Positions 8,001-10,780 of a DNA stretch of 10,780 nt are shown here, one piece after another; position 1 is the first letter of the stretch, and each line of letters opens with the position of its first letter. Position numbers and translations under genes: made by a program. The notes below the pieces were generated by a model. That model did not search any database and was not told where the DNA came from. It worked only from the letters and a program-made list of their open reading frames with translations. The DNA is from Bacteroidales bacterium (GTDB taxonomy: Bacteria; Bacteroidota; Bacteroidia; Bacteroidales; B18-G4), in the NCBI GenBank assembly GCA_023132505.1, contig JAGLYE010000034.1, forward strand, positions 1 to 10,780, in the 5' to 3' direction.

Positions 8001-9430
8001 GTGACCGCAACTGGATCATAGAGGAACTGTTCCCCTATGAAGGCAGTTTCAGTGCACGCTCAGGCGGCATCACTCACTCGCGGCAAAGCGCTATGATCCT
8101 CGACCTTGAGGTTCTCGAAGCCGGCGACATCAGCTTTGTAAGAAAGGTCAGCTGTGAGGATGATGATAACAATAACTATGATTTCCTTTCTTTCTATATC
8201 GATGATGTTGAACAAGCACGCTGGGACAGTATCCTCAACTGGGAAGAAGTAAGTTTTCCGGTCGAAAGCGGTTATCACAGATTTGAATGGAGATACACTA
8301 AAGACAGCAGCGTGAGTGCAGGGCTGGATGCTGCCTTTATCGACTATATAAGCTTGCCTTCATGCCTGGATGCGTTACCACATTTAACTTTTCATCCGGA
8401 AGAATTTGATAAAGCCATGTTCCCTGACGTGCAGGATACGGACACCCTCCTGATCAGCAATCCGGTTGAAGGCGACATCGAATTCACTATATTGATAACT
8501 TCTGTTACTGATACAAAAAGCGGTGGTGGCAGAAATATTACCGGCTCTTATCTGGAATGCGACCAAACAGAATTCAATAGCGGAGAGCCATTCAACTGGT
8601 CATTTATATTATACAATGGAAGCGATGATAATGAATGGCTCCAGAACCTGAGTCTTCAGGTTCCTGATGGTATCATCGTTGAAGCATCAACTAATTTCAG
8701 TGGTGGCAGTGGCGGCGACCTTGAGTTTAACGGCAGCTTTGGAAATGGCGCCCTGCTGAACTGGTATGGTGAGGATGGCTCCGGATGGGGAGTGGTTCAT
8801 GGCGGGGAATATGCTTATGGTAATTTCAGCGGTTATATTGATTCCGGTTTTGCTGAGGATGCCTTACTCGACTATGTGATAACAGGCGATATCTATGGCT
8901 CCCAGCCGCATATAATCGAAGGAGAGATAACACTCACCAACCTCGGTGGTGATGTGCCCTGGATAAGCTGCGATATCTATGAAGGTACGGCAACAGGGCA
9001 GTCTGATAAGGAGATCATGGTCACCTTTAATACAGATAGTCTGGACGACGGACACTACTACTGCAATATCATCGTCAGGGATAATTTTCAGCATGAGACC
9101 ATTATCCCGGTTCACCTGCTGGTTGATACATACCTGGGCAGCATTGAGCATGTCAACTCAACAACACAAATGGATGTCTTCCCGAATCCATTCAGCGATG
9201 AAACGAATATAATGCTCAGCCTGACAGATCCTGGTATTGTCAGCATCAGGATAAGTGATCTTGAAGGCAGGACCAGGGCCGTACTGGCTGATGGCTTGAG
9301 CCTGCCCGCAGGGCAACATTCGTTCAAGTGGCTCGCCAGCGAAGGCCCCGCTGTTGAAAACGGCATGTATTTTATCATTGTTGATTATGGTGGTGAACGC
9401 TTGGTACAAAAGCTTATCAGGTACGAATAA
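5036..9430 (+). CDS. Papain-like (C1A) peptidase-like multidomain protein with T9SS sorting tail
   Basis: Protein of 1464 residues, exported by Sec and then by T9SS. Signal peptide 1-19 (likely cut after Ala19), then a short linker of about 50 residues and a papain-like domain (about 70-310) with Gln76 (oxyanion), Cys82 in SCGQAA, and His244 in NHAQTIVGY. Residues 258-281 hold a calcium-loop-like DINGDGEVNMKD. The usual catalytic Asn is Gln291 (VQSYG). A beta-rich region (about 320-480) follows and is shared with the paralog. Next comes a He_PIG-like Ig domain (484-515 plus 702-735) interrupted by a nidogen-like insert, then two CARDB-like domains (about 747-845 and 858-955). A MAM/cleaved-adhesin-like domain (about 970-1107) is followed by a BACON/ASH-like domain (from 1116) split by an insert (about 1158-1305). 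The T9SS type A tail is 1379-1464 (VFPNPF at 1381-1386). The paralog lies 11 bases downstream. Activity is uncertain because of Gln291; surface binding is also plausible. Confidence 0.88.
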   Translation: MKVIYTFFVILILSGFLCAQETSLPQSAYELKPLSTEEEAALKKLPELKLPAAYKNKYLPAIVDNSTQPYMREVFQQHMYSCGQAAAIGYNFTYEIDWKRDLPANINDNLYPTHFTWNWMNSGYGWYGVSFLHSFQILRHCGCPNVTDYGGTLSFGGETRWISGYNEYYNGMSNRISNAYQIQVGTTEGLDNFKHWINDHHEEAAVGGVGSFYSQYMSASYTLPAGTPEEGKYVLISFGGSANHAQTIVGYNDSIRWDYNNDGQYTNNIDINGDGEVNMKDWEIGGFKMVQSYGGVPNWGDQGYAYMMYKTVADKLGQGGIWNHSVYVLDVKENLEPQATMKVTLTHNSRDKIKVMAGISNNVNAVYPQYTLEYPILNYQGGDQYMQGGWSNPDNKTIEFGLDISPLLSEIELGQDVKFFLQVYEYDPSGVGTGLINSFSVFDYTNGTVEIPCPQSNVPLNENDLTSLNLIANFDFDRVHILNAGLPPATIGQPYSVQLTASGGSLPYTFKLVKQYEEDASTETFPMINQNQLSPNNNTKGFVTQALDFDFPYYDSVYSSVTVHVDGYLMFDEQLYPYPYFKDDMNLFKITRHISPFMCHAIRLYPSEGDGIWYEGDTTQATFRWNASIDGLSATTDIKVAVRLFPSGKIEFLYGDIVIGDDVLWVPGLCDGNQDDMQFSDFYFNELPAANTVYEYERYNYPEGLSISEDGLITGTVLQPVNGEAMTFKVTDNNFVYAKKTLLFSTSGILIVDSICSGGDDLIEYGEIANLSVELTNLEGSTITNASMTISTDDTYITIVDGYENIGTIDVGQTVSFENAFSFQVASDIPDEHNFEIETSIEGMRQVWESALSYVAYAPVIELLEVVIDDGGNGRLDPGETCDMLVHIKNEGGSHISVMDCVLECPDPDITINEDTYYVSILHPDSSIYLVYNISVDPAASIGHLVDFDIDMNGGMGFETTLSFVQRIGLTIEDFETGDFHLFSWGFKGDRNWIIEELFPYEGSFSARSGGITHSRQSAMILDLEVLEAGDISFVRKVSCEDDDNNNYDFLSFYIDDVEQARWDSILNWEEVSFPVESGYHRFEWRYTKDSSVSAGLDAAFIDYISLPSCLDALPHLTFHPEEFDKAMFPDVQDTDTLLISNPVEGDIEFTILITSVTDTKSGGGRNITGSYLECDQTEFNSGEPFNWSFILYNGSDDNEWLQNLSLQVPDGIIVEASTNFSGGSGGDLEFNGSFGNGALLNWYGEDGSGWGVVHGGEYAYGNFSGYIDSGFAEDALLDYVITGDIYGSQPHIIEGEITLTNLGGDVPWISCDIYEGTATGQSDKEIMVTFNTDSLDDGHYYCNIIVRDNFQHETIIPVHLLVDTYLGSIEHVNSTTQMDVFPNPFSDETNIMLSLTDPGIVSIRISDLEGRTRAVLADGLSLPAGQHSFKWLASEGPAVENGMYFIIVDYGGERLVQKLIRYE
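6175..6182 (+). repeat. Run of eight G in the peptidase-like gene
   Basis: A G8 homopolymer encodes part of Gln-Gly-Gly-Asp around residues 380-383. The paralog encodes the same site with a broken run (CAGGGTGGA), so the tract is not required by the protein. Gain or loss of one G would shift the frame and remove the later domains and the T9SS tail. The frame as given is open, so it is intact here. Confidence 0.6.
9170..9427 (+). other. T9SS type A C-terminal sorting domain coding segment
   Basis: Residues 1379-1464 of the multidomain protein. The pattern is typical of the Por_Secre_tail family: VFPNPF near the start, a T-x-I-x-x-S-L strand, a V.I.I.DLEGR strand, a LPAGQHSFKW turn, then NGMYFIIV and a final KLIR. 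Known T9SS substrates cross the outer membrane by this signal and are then released or attached to surface lipopolysaccharide after the tail is cut. It shows that the host has, or had, a T9SS. Confidence 0.88.
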
Positions 9431-9441
9431 ACTCAGATGTA

Positions 9442-10780
9442 ATGAGATTGCCGGCGACCATATTATTACTTTTTCTTGGCATACACCTTATTTTTGCCCA
9501 GGGATATGATGATCCGGCATTCGAAACCTCTGCACCCCCTCTTAGTCCATATGATTCAGTAATGCTTTCCGGCTTGCCCGAACTGGAAGCTATTCCGGTT
9601 TTAAAAAGCAGCGAGCTGCCATATTCCCTGGATAATGCAAAACTCCCATACTACCGGCCAATATACCAGCAGGTCAGCTCTGAATGCAGCCAGGTAAGTG
9701 GTATCGCATATAATTTCACATATGAGATCAACAGGCTGCGCGATCTTCCGGCCTGCCTGGAGGAGAACCAGTATCCACCACACTTTCCCTTTAATTTTAT
9801 GAGCGGCGGCCATGGTTGGCATGGCGTAAGTTACTTTCACAGCTTTGAGATCCTGCGGGCGCTGGGATGCCCAAGTGTTGAAATTTATGGAGGTATGGCA
9901 GCCGGGGGTGATACAAGATGGATGACCGGGTACAATGATTATTATGAATCAATGAAAAACCGGATCAGGGCTGTGTACCAGATCAAAGTGGGAAGCCCGG
10001 AAGGGTTAATGACATTAAAGCACTGGTTGCATAACCATTTGGATGGCTCTGCGACAGGTGGTGTGGCTTCCTTTTATTCCAATTCACCCTGGAACACCAA
10101 GATACTGGCTGCAGGGACACCGGAAGCAGGCAGGCATGTTATTGTAAGTTGGGGCGGAATGCCTACACATGCCATGACCATCGTTGGATATAATGACTCG
10201 ATCAGGTATGATTATAATGGCGATGGTATGTTTAGCAATGACATAGATATCAATGAGGATGGCCTTACGGATATGCGTGATTGGGAAATAGGCGGATTAC
10301 TTTTTGCCGATGGCTGGGGCAGTGGCATCAACTTTGCTGACAGTGGAAAGTGCTTCATGATGTATAAAACACTGGCAGAGAAAACCTGGGAAGGAGGCAT
10401 CTGGAACCATGCTGTTCATGTGCTAGATGTAAAAGACCTGGAAAAGCCCTTGCTTACTGCAAAAATCACGCTTGAACATACCAGGCGCGGCATGCTCAGG
10501 GTACAATGCGGTGTTTCATCAACCGCCTATGATACCATGCCTGAACATATCATTGAATTTCCCGTTTTCAATTTCCAGGGTGGAAGCCAGTATATGCAGG
10601 GTGGTGTATCTCTCGAAGAGAACAAGACCATCGAATTTGGACTCGACATCACACCCCTGCTGGGCCATTTAAATACTAATGGGTTTAATCAATTCTTTCT
10701 TATTGTTGAAGAACGTGATGCTGACAACCTTGGTGCCGGCCGCATTATGAATTTCACTGTTACCGATTATTCGAAGGAAG
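9442..10780 (+). CDS. Second papain-like (C1A) peptidase-like protein, partial at the window end
   Basis: The frame opens at ATG9442 and stays open for 446 codons to the last base, with no stop, so the gene continues past the window. An ATG at 9437 is followed at once by TAA and is not used. The signal peptide is clear: Arg2, a hydrophobic core, and a cut after Ala19 (Ile-Phe-Ala before Gln-Gly). Gln76, Cys82 and His243 (THAMTIVGY) align with the upstream protein, with Cys82 at the identical position. The calcium-loop-like DINEDGLTDMRD lies at 269-280. The catalytic Asn position is Asp290 (ADGWG). Residues flanking Cys82 differ from the paralog (Glu81 and Ser83 instead of Ser and Gly). By hand count the catalytic domains are about 55% identical over some 130 residues, so this is an old tandem duplicate. 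The shared beta-rich region is also present at the end. Later domains and any sorting tail lie outside the window. An 11-base gap suggests co-transcription with the upstream gene. Confidence 0.88.
   Translation, partial: MRLPATILLLFLGIHLIFAQGYDDPAFETSAPPLSPYDSVMLSGLPELEAIPVLKSSELPYSLDNAKLPYYRPIYQQVSSECSQVSGIAYNFTYEINRLRDLPACLEENQYPPHFPFNFMSGGHGWHGVSYFHSFEILRALGCPSVEIYGGMAAGGDTRWMTGYNDYYESMKNRIRAVYQIKVGSPEGLMTLKHWLHNHLDGSATGGVASFYSNSPWNTKILAAGTPEAGRHVIVSWGGMPTHAMTIVGYNDSIRYDYNGDGMFSNDIDINEDGLTDMRDWEIGGLLFADGWGSGINFADSGKCFMMYKTLAEKTWEGGIWNHAVHVLDVKDLEKPLLTAKITLEHTRRGMLRVQCGVSSTAYDTMPEHIIEFPVFNFQGGSQYMQGGVSLEENKTIEFGLDITPLLGHLNTNGFNQFFLIVEERDADNLGAGRIMNFTVTDYSKE

Noticed and set aside
10472..10672. 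Small plus-strand frame of 66 codons
   Set aside because: It is out of frame with, and wholly inside, the second peptidase-like gene, whose frame is open and conserved with its paralog.

Overview
The window looks like a chromosomal stretch from a member of the Bacteroidota, probably a Bacteroidales- or Marinilabiliales-type environmental anaerobe, though the lower taxonomy is a guess. Three things point there. The large gene ends in a type IX secretion (T9SS) type A sorting tail. Both main upstream gaps carry a Bacteroidota-type TAnnTTTG -7 promoter element. None of the starts has a clear Shine-Dalgarno site. All genes lie on the + strand, and I see no RNA gene, insertion sequence, CRISPR array or attachment site.

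Region 1 (1-178) is an AT-rich intergenic stretch with a likely promoter for the first operon and a weak possible promoter facing left off the window. Region 2 (179-4934) is a tight four-gene operon with gaps of 3 and 6 bases and then an 8-base overlap. It encodes a lipoprotein with a coiled-coil-like part, two small exported proteins of unknown function, and an 898-residue exported leucine-rich-repeat (LRR) protein. By eye, the lipoprotein, the second protein and the N-terminus of the LRR protein share one domain of about 100-130 residues. The LRR protein is made of three repeated blocks, each closed by its own cap, and Trp-Trp motifs punctuate them.

Region 3 (4935-5035) holds two small hairpins, possibly a weak terminator, and a -7 element 24 bases before the next start. 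Region 4 (5036 to the window end) carries two tandem papain-like (C1A) cysteine peptidase paralogs, 11 bases apart. The first is complete (1464 residues, multidomain, with a T9SS tail). The second starts at 9442 and is cut by the window edge. Both keep Gln76, Cys82 and the catalytic His, and both have a calcium-loop-like insert between His and the third catalytic position. Both have lost the usual Asn, which is Gln in the first and Asp in the second. The first protein also appears to have two nested-domain insertions, one inside a putative Ig (He_PIG-like) domain and one inside a BACON/ASH-like domain.

My reading is a cell-envelope locus: an operon of exported proteins built around one repeated domain and a ligand-binding LRR scaffold, next to secreted or surface-anchored peptidase-like proteins. 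A functional link between the two blocks is inferred from adjacency only.
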